Source of the DNA: an uncultured Pelagibacteraceae bacterium
Lineage (GTDB): Bacteria > Pseudomonadota > Alphaproteobacteria > Pelagibacterales > Pelagibacteraceae
Direction of reading: 5' to 3'
Assembly (NCBI GenBank): GCA_902569405.1
Contig: CACFTX010000001.1
Span: 186,001 to 250,000, forward strand
DNA: 64,000 bases
The position numbers were made by a program, and so were the translations under genes. The notes under the pieces are model-generated. The model made no database searches. It was not told the origin of the DNA and was given only the letters and a program-made list of their open reading frames with translations. Shown piece after piece: positions 1 to 9,195 of the stretch; the stretch's first letter is position 1; every line of letters begins with the position of its first letter.

Positions 1-267
1 ATTTTTACTCTTAAAGATTTAGATGTAGTGGAAAATATTAGAGGATATGGATTAATGGCAGCAGTAGATATAAAAATGGATCAAAAACCAGGCAAAGCCG
101 GGTTTAACTGTTATAAACAATGTTATGAATCTGGAGTTAATTTTAAAGCTACTGGAGACGCATTAATTATAGCTCCAATGTTTATTTCAGAGAAAAAACA
201 TATAGATGAAATAATCGAAAAACTTAGAACGGGTATTAATAATTACGCAAAAAATAAAAAAAATTAA
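1..267 (+). CDS. Class III aminotransferase, C-terminal end (5' part outside window)
   Basis: The reading frame is open from base 1, so only the last 88 residues of a pyridoxal-phosphate enzyme are present. The tail has the pattern of class III omega-amino acid:pyruvate aminotransferases: an ENIRGYGLMAAVDI strand, then 'GVNFKATGDALIIAPMF' and a closing helix with IDEIIEKL. The PLP lysine lies upstream of the window. The gene ends 9 bases before alanine dehydrogenase, which suggests one operon in which alanine made from pyruvate is oxidised back to pyruvate. The amino donor (taurine, beta-alanine or a polyamine) cannot be told from this fragment. Confidence 0.8.
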   Translation: MFTLKDLDVVENIRGYGLMAAVDIKMDQKPGKAGFNCYKQCYESGVNFKATGDALIIAPMFISEKKHIDEIIEKLRTGINNYAKNKKN

Positions 268-276
268 TTTTCAATT

Positions 277-1392
277 ATGAAAATTGGCGTTCCTAAAGAA
301 ATAAAATCACAAGAACATAGAATTGGTCTAACACCTGACAGTGTTAAGATTTTAATTTCAAATGGTAATGAAGTTTTAGTTGAAAATAATGGTGGTTTTG
401 AAGCTGGATTTGATAACCATCAATATGAAAAAGCAGGAGCAAAAATTGTAGATAAAGCAGAAGACATTTTTAATGACGCGGAAATTATTGTTAAAGTAAA
501 AGAGCCTTTGTCAAATGAAGTAAAAATGATTAAAGAAAATCAAATTGTTTTTACTTACCTTCATTTAGCTGCCGCAAAAGAATTAACACAAGGTTTAATA
601 AATTCAAAAAGTGTTTGTATAGCATATGAAACTGTCACAGATAATAATGGAAGACTTCCATTATTAGCACCAATGAGTGCTGTTGCTGGGAGAATGTCAG
701 TTCAAGCAGGTGCTCATTGTTTGGAAAAAAATCAAAAAGGAAGAGGTTTATTATTAGGTGGTGCACCAGGCGTACAACCGGGTAATGTTTTAATATTAGG
801 TGGTGGCGTTGTTGGAGAGAATGCAGCAATTATAGCTACAGGATTACAAGCAAAGGTACATATAGTTGATAAATCTGAAGCAAGGCTAAAACAATTAACA
901 GAGATGTTTGGTGATAAAATTATTCCACAACTTAGTGATAAAATTGATTTAGAAAAATTAATTTCAGAATGTGATTTGTTAGTTGGGGGCGTTTTAATTC
1001 CTGGTGCAGAAGCACCAAAATTAGTGACTAAAAAAATGCTAAAGAAAATGAAACGTGGTTCAGTAATAGTTGATGTAGCAATTGACCAAGGAGGGTGCGT
1101 TGAAACTAGTAAACCCACAACTCATGCGGAACCAACTTACATTGTAGATGATATAGTACATTACTGTGTTGCTAATATGCCAGGTGGCGTACCAAGAACT
1201 TCAACATTAGCACTTAACAAAGCAACATTACCTTTTTTATCTAAACTCGCGAAATATGGTTATAAAAAAGCTCTTAAAGATGATCATAATTTTCTAGCAG
1301 GTTTAAATTTACACAAGGGAGAAGTGACATATAAAGCAGTTGCTGATACATTTGGCCACAAATTTTTATCTCCAAATGAGGCAATCATATAA
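277..1392 (+). CDS. ald: Alanine dehydrogenase
   Basis: The 371-residue protein matches the full length of NAD-dependent alanine dehydrogenases, which interconvert L-alanine with pyruvate, ammonia and NADH in the cytosol. It opens with MKIGVPKEIKSQEHRIGLTP, the family signature, and carries a Rossmann dinucleotide motif near residues 168-180 (VLILGGGVVGENAA). The end keeps the MPGGVPRTSTLALNKATLPF block. It follows the aminotransferase by 9 bases and its last base is the first base of the SET gene. Family knowledge and position together suggest it regenerates the pyruvate acceptor for the upstream transaminase and releases ammonia. Confidence 0.95.
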   Translation: MKIGVPKEIKSQEHRIGLTPDSVKILISNGNEVLVENNGGFEAGFDNHQYEKAGAKIVDKAEDIFNDAEIIVKVKEPLSNEVKMIKENQIVFTYLHLAAAKELTQGLINSKSVCIAYETVTDNNGRLPLLAPMSAVAGRMSVQAGAHCLEKNQKGRGLLLGGAPGVQPGNVLILGGGVVGENAAIIATGLQAKVHIVDKSEARLKQLTEMFGDKIIPQLSDKIDLEKLISECDLLVGGVLIPGAEAPKLVTKKMLKKMKRGSVIVDVAIDQGGCVETSKPTTHAEPTYIVDDIVHYCVANMPGGVPRTSTLALNKATLPFLSKLAKYGYKKALKDDHNFLAGLNLHKGEVTYKAVADTFGHKFLSPNEAII

Positions 1393-1832
1393 TGTATAGA
1401 CCTTTACCAGATGGATTAACTATTAAAGATTCACCTATTGAAGGCTTAGGTTTATTTGCAACAGTTAATATAAAAAAAAATACATTTATTGGTGTTACAC
1501 ATATTCGAGATGAGCAATTTGAAAATAAATATATAAGAACTCCATTAGGTGGTTTTTACAACCATTCGAACGAGCCAACAGTTATTAGAATGGTATCGGA
1601 TGTATTACCAAAATTAAAATTTGGTGACACAGTAGATCCAAAAGCAAATACTAAACAATTAAAAGATGGAAAAAATGATAGAGAAAACATGTTCTATAAT
1701 TTAAATGAAAAAAGCGATGCTAAATATATGTTTATGGTTTCAATTAAAGACATCAAATCTGGAGAAGAATTAACAGCAAATTACAACCTTTACACCTATC
1801 CAAAAACTGGTGTCGGTTTACAGATGTTGTAA
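1392..1832 (+). CDS. SET domain-containing protein
   Basis: This 146-residue protein is little more than one SET domain. It has the opening glycine block (IEGLGLFATVNIKKNT, about residues 16-31), the NHS motif in GGFYNHSNEP (about 53-62) and the closing GEELTANYNLY block (about 125-135), matching the NHSxxPN and GEELxxxY motifs that bind S-adenosylmethionine and form the knot. The post-SET cysteines of eukaryotic enzymes are absent. The start overlaps the last base of ald, so the two are probably translated together. SET proteins are usually protein-lysine methyltransferases; the target here is unknown, and its place in an amino-acid catabolic operon is unexplained. Confidence 0.8.
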   Translation: MYRPLPDGLTIKDSPIEGLGLFATVNIKKNTFIGVTHIRDEQFENKYIRTPLGGFYNHSNEPTVIRMVSDVLPKLKFGDTVDPKANTKQLKDGKNDRENMFYNLNEKSDAKYMFMVSIKDIKSGEELTANYNLYTYPKTGVGLQML

Positions 1833-1857
1833 AACTATATTTCCAACTTAAAAATTT

Positions 1858-3162
1858 ATGGAAATTATCAACGACAAATCTTGTGGTTGGATAGATTACG
1901 ATAACCGAAGATCAAAAATAAAAACTTTAAATAACAATATAAAATGTGATTATTTAATTATTGGTGCTGGTTTTACAGGCTTATCGGCAGCAAGAAAATT
2001 AGCTGAAGTTTATAAAAATAAAAATATTATTTTAGTAGATGCTCAAATTGCGGGCGAAGGTGCAAGTAGTAGAAATTCTGGGTATCTAGTAGATACGACA
2101 CTTAACGATGGTTTTACTTCAGATAAAGACATAAACAATTATAAAAAAAAAGTTCAATTATATGAACTTGGTATAAAAGCTGTAGAAAAATTTAATAAAG
2201 AATATCAAGTTGACTGTGATTGGAATGAATGTGGTAAATATTTTGCATCTTCAAAATTAAAAGATGAAAAAAAAGCAAAACATTTTAGTGAATTGTTAGC
2301 TAAATTGAATTTTCCAAATGATATTTTATATCAAAAAGATCTTAAAGATAAATTAGGAACTAGTTTTTATAAAGTTGCAGTTTATACAAAAGGGGGAATA
2401 TTATTAAATCCTGCAAAATTAATTAAAGCAATGATTAAAGCATTACCCGAAAATGTTGCATTATATGAAAATACTTTTTTATATAATTGGAAAAAATTTA
2501 ATGATCAAATTAATTGCACTTTTAAAAATTTTAATATTAAAACAAAAAAAATTATATTCTGTACCAATGGTTTTTTAAGTAAATTAGATATTAAAAAAAG
2601 ATATAATTTTCCAATCACTTTAACTGCAAGTATGACAAGACCACTAAATGACCAAGAGTTCGAGTCGATTGGAAAGCCAAAAGAGTGGGGAGTTCTACCT
2701 ATAAGACCAATGGGCGCAACAATAAGAATGACAAAAGATAGAAGAATTTTAATTAGAAATACTGCTGAATTAAAAAATCCTAACAACATGTCAGATTTAG
2801 AGTTAAAAAAAAGATCTATTCTTCATGAAATGGGTATTCAAAAAAGATTTCCTTCTCTTCCTAGAAATATAATAAACTCAACATGGTCAGGGATAGTTTG
2901 TAGGAGTGGAAATGGATCTCAAATTTTTGAAAAAATAGATGAAAATATATTTGTTGCCGGGTGTTATAATGGTTCAGGAATTGGTGTTGGAACTTTGTTT
3001 GGTGAACAGATCGCTTTAATGTCAAGTGATCAAGATTCTGAAGAAATTTCAATAATACAAAGTAAAAAAAAACCAATGTGGCTACCTCCACAACCTTTTT
3101 TAAATATGGGTATATTTATAAGATTACTTTTTGAAAGAATTATTGCTAAAAGTGAAATCTAA
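1858..3162 (+). CDS. FAD-dependent oxidoreductase, DadA/PuuB-like
   Basis: The 434-residue protein belongs to the DAO family of flavin amine or amino-acid oxidoreductases. A GxGxxG FAD site (LIIGAGFTGLSAARKLAE) lies at about residues 34-51 and is followed by GEGASSRNSGYLVD, the block typical of PuuB-like oxidases and taurine or amino-acid dehydrogenases. The C-terminal FAD-contacting loop reads VAGCYNGSGIGVGTLFGEQ. It directly precedes a dimethylglycine dehydrogenase-like gene with no gap. Likely substrates are a D-amino acid, a secondary amine or a polyamine derivative; the sequence does not decide. A soluble cytoplasmic enzyme is expected, as no signal peptide is seen. Confidence 0.8.
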   Translation: MEIINDKSCGWIDYDNRRSKIKTLNNNIKCDYLIIGAGFTGLSAARKLAEVYKNKNIILVDAQIAGEGASSRNSGYLVDTTLNDGFTSDKDINNYKKKVQLYELGIKAVEKFNKEYQVDCDWNECGKYFASSKLKDEKKAKHFSELLAKLNFPNDILYQKDLKDKLGTSFYKVAVYTKGGILLNPAKLIKAMIKALPENVALYENTFLYNWKKFNDQINCTFKNFNIKTKKIIFCTNGFLSKLDIKKRYNFPITLTASMTRPLNDQEFESIGKPKEWGVLPIRPMGATIRMTKDRRILIRNTAELKNPNNMSDLELKKRSILHEMGIQKRFPSLPRNIINSTWSGIVCRSGNGSQIFEKIDENIFVAGCYNGSGIGVGTLFGEQIALMSSDQDSEEISIIQSKKKPMWLPPQPFLNMGIFIRLLFERIIAKSEI

Positions 3163-5607
3163 ATGAAAAAAGAAATTCCTCAGAGTTGTAAAGTTGTTGT
3201 TATAGGGGGAGGAGTCGTAGGTTGTTCGTGTGCCTATCATATTGCTAAGTTTGGTTGGAAAGATGTCGTATTATTAGAAAGAGACCAACTTACATCTGGA
3301 ACTACATGGCATGCAGCAGGATTAGTAAGCCAATTAGGGCCCACAGCAGCAGTTACTAAAATTCGAAAATATACTTTAGATTTATATAAAGAATTGGAAA
3401 AAAAAGTTGATCATTCTGCAGGTTTAAAATTAAATGGAGCATTATCAATTGCTGAAAATGAAGGAAGGTGGCAAGAATTAAAAAGACAAGCGACCACTGC
3501 TCAACTATACGATGTAGATGTTAAAATTTTAGAAAAAAATCAAATTAAAAAAGACCATTCAATAATAAATGAAAAGAATATTTTAGGAGGAATTTTAATG
3601 CCAGGTGATGGAGCGGCAGATCCAGTTGGTGTTACAAACATGCTTGCTAAGGCAGCGAGATTAGAAGGAGCTAAAATCTTTGAAAGGTCTCCAGTTGAAA
3701 AAATACTAACAAAAAATGGAAGAATTGCAGGCGTTAGAGTTAATGGTCAAGAAATTGAATGTGAGTATATAGTGTTAGCTACAGGTATGTGGTCAAGGCA
3801 AATTGGAGAACAATCAGGGGTCAGTATACCACTTTACCCTGCAGAGCACTTTTATATTATTACTGAGCCAATTGAAAATCTTTCAAAAATTCTGCCAACA
3901 ATAAGAGATTTTGATAATAGTTTATATATTAAAGAAGATGCTGGAAAATTACTTGTTGGAATATTTGAAGGTAAATCAATTCCAGCTTTTCAAAAAACAA
4001 ACAAAGTTCCAGAAGACTTCTCATTTGGAGAATTCCCTGAAAATTTTGAACATTTTGAACCTTATTTAGAGGCTGCTGTAAAAAGATTTCCAATTTTAGA
4101 AACTGCTGGAATTAGAAAGTTTTTTGCAGGACCTGAATCTTTTACTCCTGACACAAATACATTGCTTGGTGAAGTTCCAGAAATAAAAAACTTTTTTGTT
4201 TGTACGGGTTTAAACAGTATTGGAATTGGAAGTGGAGGAGGAGTAGGCAAAGTTACTGCTGAGTGGTTAATGAACGGCCATATCAATGAAGACATCTTTA
4301 ATTATGATATTAAGAGATTTCAAAAATTTCATTCAGGATTAGAATTTATTAAAAATAGAATTACAGAAACTCTTGGTGATTTGTATGGAATGCACTGGCC
4401 TTTTAAACAGCACAAAACATCAAGAAATATAATGAGCACACCTTACTATGAAGAGCTAAAAAAATTAGGTGCATGTTTTGGTGTATCGGGCGGTTATGAA
4501 AGAGCAATGTGGTTTGCGCTAGATAATAATAAGCCTGAATATGAGTATAGTTATAACTATCAAAATTGGTATCCATCAGCAGAATTTGAAACTAAAAATA
4601 CAACAAAAAATATCGGTCTATTTGATTTAACTCCTTTTTCAAAATTTGAATTAAAAGGAGAAAATGCACATGAAGAATTACAAAAACTTTGTACAGGTAA
4701 TATAAAAAATGAAATTGGAAAATGCACATATACACAAATGCTAAATCCAGATGGAGGTATAGAAACTGATTTAACAGTTGTTTGTTTAGAAAAAAATTAC
4801 TTTAGAATTATAAGTTCAGCCGCAACAAGAGAAAGAGACAAATTTCATATTAATAAATATTTATCAAACAATTTAAAACTAAAAGATGTTACAGATGATT
4901 ATTGCGTCCTTGGAGTGTTTGGTCCAAATAGCAGATCATTAATGCAAGATTTATCTAAAGATGATTTTTCTAGTGAAAATTTTAAATTTGCTACCTCGAA
5001 ATATATTTCTATTGATAATACAAAAATATGGACTCAAAGATTGTCTTACGTTGGTGAACTAGGTTATGAGTTATATATAGAAGTTAAAAGTGCAAAGAAA
5101 ATTTATAATTTAATTATTGAAAAAGGAGCTAAGTATAAAATTTCTAATTGTGGAATGCATGCTATGGATATTATGAGAATGGAAAGTGGATTTTTACACT
5201 GGGGTCATGACATCTCTCCAGAAGAGAATCAGTATGAAGCAGGATTAAATTTTGCAGTTAGTTATAAGAAAAATATAAATTTTATTGGAAAAGATGCTTT
5301 ATTGAAAATTAAAGATAAAAAACCTTCAAAACAATTTGTAATGTTATCATTAAAAAATTCCAAACCTGGTGAACCGTTATTATTACATGACGAACCTATT
5401 TATTTGGAAGATAAAATAATTGGACAAACCACATCTGGAAATTATTCATTTAACTATAAAAAAAATATATCTTTTGGTTATATTAACTCAGAGAATTCAA
5501 TAAAAGATATTGAAAATAAAAAACTATTTATTGAAGTAGAAAAACAAAAATATCCAGTAAATCTAGAATTAAAACCCTTAAAAGATAAAAATATAAAGCT
5601 TGCTTAG
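3163..5607 (+). CDS. Dimethylglycine/sarcosine dehydrogenase-like FAD + GcvT protein
   Basis: The 814 residues show the full two-part layout of dimethylglycine and sarcosine dehydrogenases. An N-terminal FAD domain has [16 protein letters not shown] near residues 10-26 and TTWHAAGL, whose histidine (about residue 50) is the covalent flavin attachment site in known members. After about residue 430 comes a GcvT-type folate-binding domain ([13 protein letters not shown], and GYELYIEV near 630). Such enzymes demethylate methylated glycines and pass the one-carbon unit to tetrahydrofolate. The gene starts immediately after the preceding FAD oxidase stop. Its stop overlaps by four bases the stop of the opposite-strand regulator. 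The exact substrate is inferred. Confidence 0.85.
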   Translation: MKKEIPQSCKVVVIGGGVVGCSCAYHIAKFGWKDVVLLERDQLTSGTTWHAAGLVSQLGPTAAVTKIRKYTLDLYKELEKKVDHSAGLKLNGALSIAENEGRWQELKRQATTAQLYDVDVKILEKNQIKKDHSIINEKNILGGILMPGDGAADPVGVTNMLAKAARLEGAKIFERSPVEKILTKNGRIAGVRVNGQEIECEYIVLATGMWSRQIGEQSGVSIPLYPAEHFYIITEPIENLSKILPTIRDFDNSLYIKEDAGKLLVGIFEGKSIPAFQKTNKVPEDFSFGEFPENFEHFEPYLEAAVKRFPILETAGIRKFFAGPESFTPDTNTLLGEVPEIKNFFVCTGLNSIGIGSGGGVGKVTAEWLMNGHINEDIFNYDIKRFQKFHSGLEFIKNRITETLGDLYGMHWPFKQHKTSRNIMSTPYYEELKKLGACFGVSGGYERAMWFALDNNKPEYEYSYNYQNWYPSAEFETKNTTKNIGLFDLTPFSKFELKGENAHEELQKLCTGNIKNEIGKCTYTQMLNPDGGIETDLTVVCLEKNYFRIISSAATRERDKFHINKYLSNNLKLKDVTDDYCVLGVFGPNSRSLMQDLSKDDFSSENFKFATSKYISIDNTKIWTQRLSYVGELGYELYIEVKSAKKIYNLIIEKGAKYKISNCGMHAMDIMRMESGFLHWGHDISPEENQYEAGLNFAVSYKKNINFIGKDALLKIKDKKPSKQFVMLSLKNSKPGEPLLLHDEPIYLEDKIIGQTTSGNYSFNYKKNISFGYINSENSIKDIENKKLFIEVEKQKYPVNLELKPLKDKNIKLA

Positions 5608-6554
5608 TTAGTTTTTATCAAATTAATCATTTTACAAAAAAAAGTTGCTAGTAAGAGAGTACCTTTTTTGTTTGTCTCAGAAAATATTTTTATGTTGGTT
5701 TTTTTTGGGGTATAAAGTTTTTTTTCATCAAGAGAAATTAATTTTTTATTTAATAAATTATTTAATTTTCTAACAACAGTTGCTCTTGGTATGCCAGTTA
5801 ATTCAGAAACAGACATTGCATTAATTCCAACCTCAGGGTATTTCAATGCATCTTCTACATATTGTTCACGACTTAATAATTTTGTATTTGGAATTCTAAA
5901 GCTTTTTTGTGTAGCGATTACCCCCCAAATATGCCATGTCTCAATATCTTTAAAAACTTTTTTCCAATTTTGAACCAAAGGTATTTGCATTTCGTAAAAT
6001 AATTTCCAACAATGTGTAAAGTTTTTTCTCATATGTGATTCTATATTTTCTGAACTCAATTTTTTATCTAAATCTCCATTTTTTGATAAATTTTGACTGA
6101 TTTTTGACAAGAGATAAGAAACATTTACTATAGTTTTAGAAGGTTTTTGAAAATTAAAAGCACTTCGATTTAAAATTATTTTCTTTTTATCTCTAACTAT
6201 AGCGCCTATATTTTCAAGTTCTAAAATTTTTCTTCTAGCCGTTTCTTTTGATATGTTTAATTCTCTACCAACGTCAACAATGTTAAAGTTGGCAATCTCC
6301 AATTGGTTTTTTGAATAGTAAGCATCAAAATTTAATCTAATAAAATTTGTAGATAAAAAATTTAGAGTTTTGTAAACCAAATATTGAATAATTATAAATT
6401 TATCATGATCATAAAAAGTCTGATAAGAACCACGTAGCCATTCCATATGAAAGTTGAACAAAAATTTTGCAATTTGAGAATAATTCTTATTTATTGCATT
6501 TAAGATTTGATCTTCTGTAATTTGGTTAGATACACTAGGTATTGTTGTTTGCAT
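5604..6554 (-). CDS. Transcriptional regulator with two helix-turn-helix segments
   Basis: This 316-residue protein has two separate winged-helix-like segments. One is at about residues 92-122 ([19 protein letters not shown], then GAIV and a basic strand). The second is at about 246-280 ([22 protein letters not shown], then a [10 protein letters not shown] wing). The helical stretches between show no ligand domain I can name. The promoter side (6555-6666) holds three copies of a CCCAATTTGG-like element, which suggests autoregulation and control of the divergent small gene at 6667. Its stop overlaps the convergent dehydrogenase stop. The family is not recognised with certainty; regulation of the upstream catabolic genes is only a guess. 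Confidence 0.7.
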   Translation of the reverse strand: MQTTIPSVSNQITEDQILNAINKNYSQIAKFLFNFHMEWLRGSYQTFYDHDKFIIIQYLVYKTLNFLSTNFIRLNFDAYYSKNQLEIANFNIVDVGRELNISKETARRKILELENIGAIVRDKKKIILNRSAFNFQKPSKTIVNVSYLLSKISQNLSKNGDLDKKLSSENIESHMRKNFTHCWKLFYEMQIPLVQNWKKVFKDIETWHIWGVIATQKSFRIPNTKLLSREQYVEDALKYPEVGINAMSVSELTGIPRATVVRKLNNLLNKKLISLDEKKLYTPKKTNIKIFSETNKKGTLLLATFFCKMINLIKTN

Positions 6555-6578
6555 AAATCTCTATATGTATATATTAAA

Positions 6579-6620
6579 CCCAATTTGGACACAATCCATT
6601 TTGGGCCTAACCCAATTTGG
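6579..6620. promoter_or_regulatory. Operator-like array of CCCAATTTGG elements
   Basis: CCCAATTTGG occurs at 6579-6588 and exactly again at 6611-6620. CCATTTTGGG at 6596-6605 is an inverted copy matching at 8 of 10 positions. Starts are 17 and 15 bases apart, and the two identical sites are 32 bases apart, close to three helical turns. The array sits between the divergent regulator (start 6554) and the small membrane gene (start 6667), where an autoregulator would bind. Binding is inferred from layout. Confidence 0.5.
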
Positions 6621-6666
6621 TGAATGTTTGTGTTGTTAGGTTTGTCGATTCGTGGTTTAATAAATC

Positions 6667-6882
6667 ATGAGTGGAGAAAGAATTATAGAAACAGATCATC
6701 ATATCAAGACCCCATCTGATATTTCTATTAAATCTCCTTCTAAAATCCCTGGCAGAGTAGATATTAATAATTTGATGTCAAAAGTCAGGGAAGAAGAGAG
6801 AAAACAAAAAAAAGAAAACTTAGTTTTTTTTGGTTTGATTAGCTCAGTAATAGTTATTACTGGAATTATAGCTTCTTTATAA
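6667..6882 (+). CDS. Small protein with C-terminal membrane anchor
   Basis: The 71-residue product has a polar, lysine- and serine-rich N-terminal half, a charged helix (MSKVREEERKQKKEN, about residues 38-52) and one hydrophobic C-terminal segment (LVFFGLISSVIVITGIIASL). It therefore looks like a tail-anchored membrane protein with most of its mass in the cytoplasm. No known domain is recognised. It is transcribed away from the two-HTH regulator across the operator-like array, and its stop overlaps the nuclease gene stop on the other strand by six bases. Function unknown; confidence that it is a real gene rests on composition, a clean start and a plausible promoter region. Confidence 0.65.
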   Translation: MSGERIIETDHHIKTPSDISIKSPSKIPGRVDINNLMSKVREEERKQKKENLVFFGLISSVIVITGIIASL

Positions 6883-7332
6883 TTTTCTAAATTCCCAAGG
6901 ATATTTAAATTTCATTGACCATAAACCGAGTTTATTTTCTTTAGCGAATCGCTCATCTTCAATGAATTTTTTTGAATATTTTCTATAAGCAAATGCATAA
7001 CCATTTCTCACTAAAAATTTTGAAAGACTTTCACCATGAACAAAACATTCAGCTAAAGTTCTTTTATAAAAATCTTTTCCCTCATTTATACATTTAGGTA
7101 TTTTGTTGCCAATTTTTTTTATTAGAGCTTCTTTTGCTAAAATTCCGCAAGATATTTTTTCATTATTTTTAAAACAATTTTGATTTAGTTCAGGAGCATC
7201 AATTCCTGAAAATCTTATTTTTTCATCATTTATTCTTATAGTGTCTCCATCGATTATTTTTATATTATCTGAAAAAGCACTTTGAGTGACAAAAGCTAAG
7301 ATAAATAAGAAAAAGAATATTTTTTTTAACAT
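6877..7332 (-). CDS. Secreted thermonuclease-family (SNase) protein
   Basis: The 151-residue protein begins with a signal peptide (MLKKIFFFLFILAFVTQSAFS) and continues into a staphylococcal nuclease fold. The block KIIDGDTIRINDEKIRFSGI followed by DAPE carries the calcium-ligand aspartates, the catalytic arginine (KIRF) and the glutamate of DAPE. LAECFVHGESLSKFLVRNGYA and the KENKLGLWS strand complete the family pattern. It is expected to cut DNA or RNA in the periplasm or outside the cell, perhaps for nucleotide scavenging. It stands alone, convergent with the small membrane gene at 6667 and divergent from the transporter at 7433. Confidence 0.85.
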   Translation of the reverse strand: MLKKIFFFLFILAFVTQSAFSDNIKIIDGDTIRINDEKIRFSGIDAPELNQNCFKNNEKISCGILAKEALIKKIGNKIPKCINEGKDFYKRTLAECFVHGESLSKFLVRNGYAFAYRKYSKKFIEDERFAKENKLGLWSMKFKYPWEFRKL

Positions 7333-7394
7333 TATTCTTTGTTATATACTGTTTTGTGAAATACTAATAAATTAATTTTTAATTTAACTAAAAT

Positions 7395-7408
7395 TTGACT
7401 TAGATCAA
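7395..7408. promoter_or_regulatory. FNR/CRP-type palindrome
   Basis: TTGACTTAGATCAA differs at one base from the FNR consensus TTGATnnnnATCAA and sits in an 18-base near-palindrome (7393-7410). It lies 25 bases upstream of the transporter start at 7433 and 62 bases from the divergent nuclease start. Assignment to an FNR/CRP-family protein is by consensus only. Confidence 0.4.
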
Positions 7409-7432
7409 ATATTATAATTGAGTTAGGTAATT

Positions 7433-8278
7433 ATGGAATTTGTTAAACTAGTAGGACCTTTTGCAATATTTTTTATTATGTATTCATTAGGTTTAAAACT
7501 AACTTTTATTAATTTTTATGATCTATTAAGAAATCCAAAAAATTTAATAGGTGGTTTAATTTGCCAGTTAATTTTTCTTCCAATAATAGGTTTATTGATA
7601 GTTAGTTTTTATCCAATGCCAAATGAATTGAAGATTGGTATACTTTTACTTTTATTATTGCCTTCAGCTACAATGTCAAATTATGCTACTAGATTAGTAG
7701 ATGGAAACGTTTCACTTTCAATTGCGCTAACAACGATTTGTAGCTTGTTATGTATTGTTACTATTCCAATTGGGATGGCGGTACTTTTTGAATTCATAAT
7801 GCACGAACCAATTGAAAACTTTGATATCAAAGCAGTAAGTGTAAAAATTTTTATTATTATTACAATTCCAACAATTTTTGGGATTATAACTAATCTTTAT
7901 TTTAATTACTTTAAAGATAGAATTGTTCTCTTATTTGATAAAATTTCTCTGTTGTTTTTTTTGTTAATTGTAGTGATTGCTGTTTACCAGGAAAGAATGA
8001 ACCTTGGTGGATATTTTGAATACGTTGGTATTGTTGCACCAATTATTTTATTTTTTGTATTATTAGTAGCGTTAATTTTTACTAAATTTTTTGTTGATGG
8101 AATTGATTCACAAAGATCAATCACTGTTGAATGTTTATTACAGAATGGCGCTATGGGTTTTATTGTAAGTGCTCAAATATTTGCTGATATTGCTTATGTT
8201 ACACCTATTGCATTGTATGCTTTGCTACAATATTTTGTTCTTGCTTTTTATATTGCTAATATAAAAATAGTGAAATAG
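7433..8278 (+). CDS. Bile acid:sodium symporter (BASS) family transporter
   Basis: The 281-residue protein is almost entirely hydrophobic, with about nine membrane segments, and resembles the SBF/BASS sodium-coupled transporters. The family's conserved blocks can be seen in LLLLPSATMSNYATRLVDGNVSLSIALTT (about residues 76-104; the sodium-site region) and in VECLLQNGAMGFIVSAQIF near 232-250. Members import organic anions such as pantoate, pyruvate or keto acids with sodium; the substrate here is unknown. It appears to be a single-gene unit preceded by a FNR-like palindrome, with a glycosyltransferase beginning 16 bases after it. Confidence 0.75.
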   Translation: MEFVKLVGPFAIFFIMYSLGLKLTFINFYDLLRNPKNLIGGLICQLIFLPIIGLLIVSFYPMPNELKIGILLLLLLPSATMSNYATRLVDGNVSLSIALTTICSLLCIVTIPIGMAVLFEFIMHEPIENFDIKAVSVKIFIIITIPTIFGIITNLYFNYFKDRIVLLFDKISLLFFLLIVVIAVYQERMNLGGYFEYVGIVAPIILFFVLLVALIFTKFFVDGIDSQRSITVECLLQNGAMGFIVSAQIFADIAYVTPIALYALLQYFVLAFYIANIKIVK

Positions 8279-8293
8279 CACTCGATAAAAATT

Positions 8294-9172
8294 ATGAAAA
8301 TTTTTGATTGCACTACGTATTATGATGAGCCTTTAATTATGGACATAAGGTTTAATGTTTTAAATGAATTTGTAGAAAAATTTATTGTAGTTGAAGCACC
8401 TTTTTCACATGCAGGCAATCCAAAAAAACTAAATTTTGATATTAATAATTTTAAAAAATTCAAAGATAAAATTATCTATATTGTTATAGATAAGCAGCCA
8501 GAAAATATAATTACCAAAGATAAATTGGACCTTGGAGAAAAAAGAATGAACAGTATAAAACGTATTGAGCAATCTTACGATTTTATGAAAAATGGTTTAA
8601 GCGATGCTATTGATGATGATCTGATTATAATAAGTGACAATGATGAAATTCCAAACTTAGAATCCAAACAATTTAAGAATTCAAAAAAAAATGTTATAAT
8701 TTTTAAACAATTATTTTTCTATTATAAATTTAATTTATTTTATGACAAAATGCCATGGTACGGAAGCAAAGCATGCAAAAAAAAGAATTTATTATCTTTT
8801 CCTTGGTTAAGAAATATTAAAAGTAAAAAATATCCAATTTGGAGACTTGATAGATTTTTTTCAAATTACAAATTATCAAATTTAGAAATTATTAATGATG
8901 GAGGTTGGCATTTTACAAATCTAAAAACTCCTGAGGATTTATATCAAAAAAGCATGAACGGAGGACATCATAATGAATTTGAAAGTAGCGGGATAACATT
9001 TGATGAAATGAAAAAAAAAATAGAAAATTACGAATTAATTTATGATCATTTTTTAGATAAATCTGAACCTGACAAGCATAAATCTACTTACAGATTGAAG
9101 AAAGTTGAGTTGGATATTTTGCCCAAGTATATAAGAGAAAATCATTCTTCTCTTAAAGATTGGATAGTTTAA
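8294..9172 (+). CDS. Glycosyltransferase family 17-like protein
   Basis: The 292-residue protein follows the GT17 pattern related to beta-1,4-N-acetylglucosaminyltransferase III. It opens with FDCTTYYDEPLIMDIRFNVL and continues with FIVVEAPFSHAGNPKKLNF and a DxD-like nucleotide-sugar site in IIISDNDEIPNL (about residues 112-123). A GGWHFTNLKTPEDLYQK block lies near 210. Bacterial members sit in surface polysaccharide clusters and transfer a sugar in the cytoplasm. It opens a run of glycan genes (GT17, GT2, oxidoreductase, membrane protein, GT2) that marks the start of the accessory region. Donor and acceptor are unknown. Confidence 0.8.
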   Translation: MKIFDCTTYYDEPLIMDIRFNVLNEFVEKFIVVEAPFSHAGNPKKLNFDINNFKKFKDKIIYIVIDKQPENIITKDKLDLGEKRMNSIKRIEQSYDFMKNGLSDAIDDDLIIISDNDEIPNLESKQFKNSKKNVIIFKQLFFYYKFNLFYDKMPWYGSKACKKKNLLSFPWLRNIKSKKYPIWRLDRFFSNYKLSNLEIINDGGWHFTNLKTPEDLYQKSMNGGHHNEFESSGITFDEMKKKIENYELIYDHFLDKSEPDKHKSTYRLKKVELDILPKYIRENHSSLKDWIV

Positions 9173-9195
9173 ATATATATTATAATAAGATTTGT

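Noticed and set aside
732..1118. 128-residue minus-strand frame in ald
   Set aside because: Antisense shadow of a well-conserved enzyme with no ribosome site or family signal.
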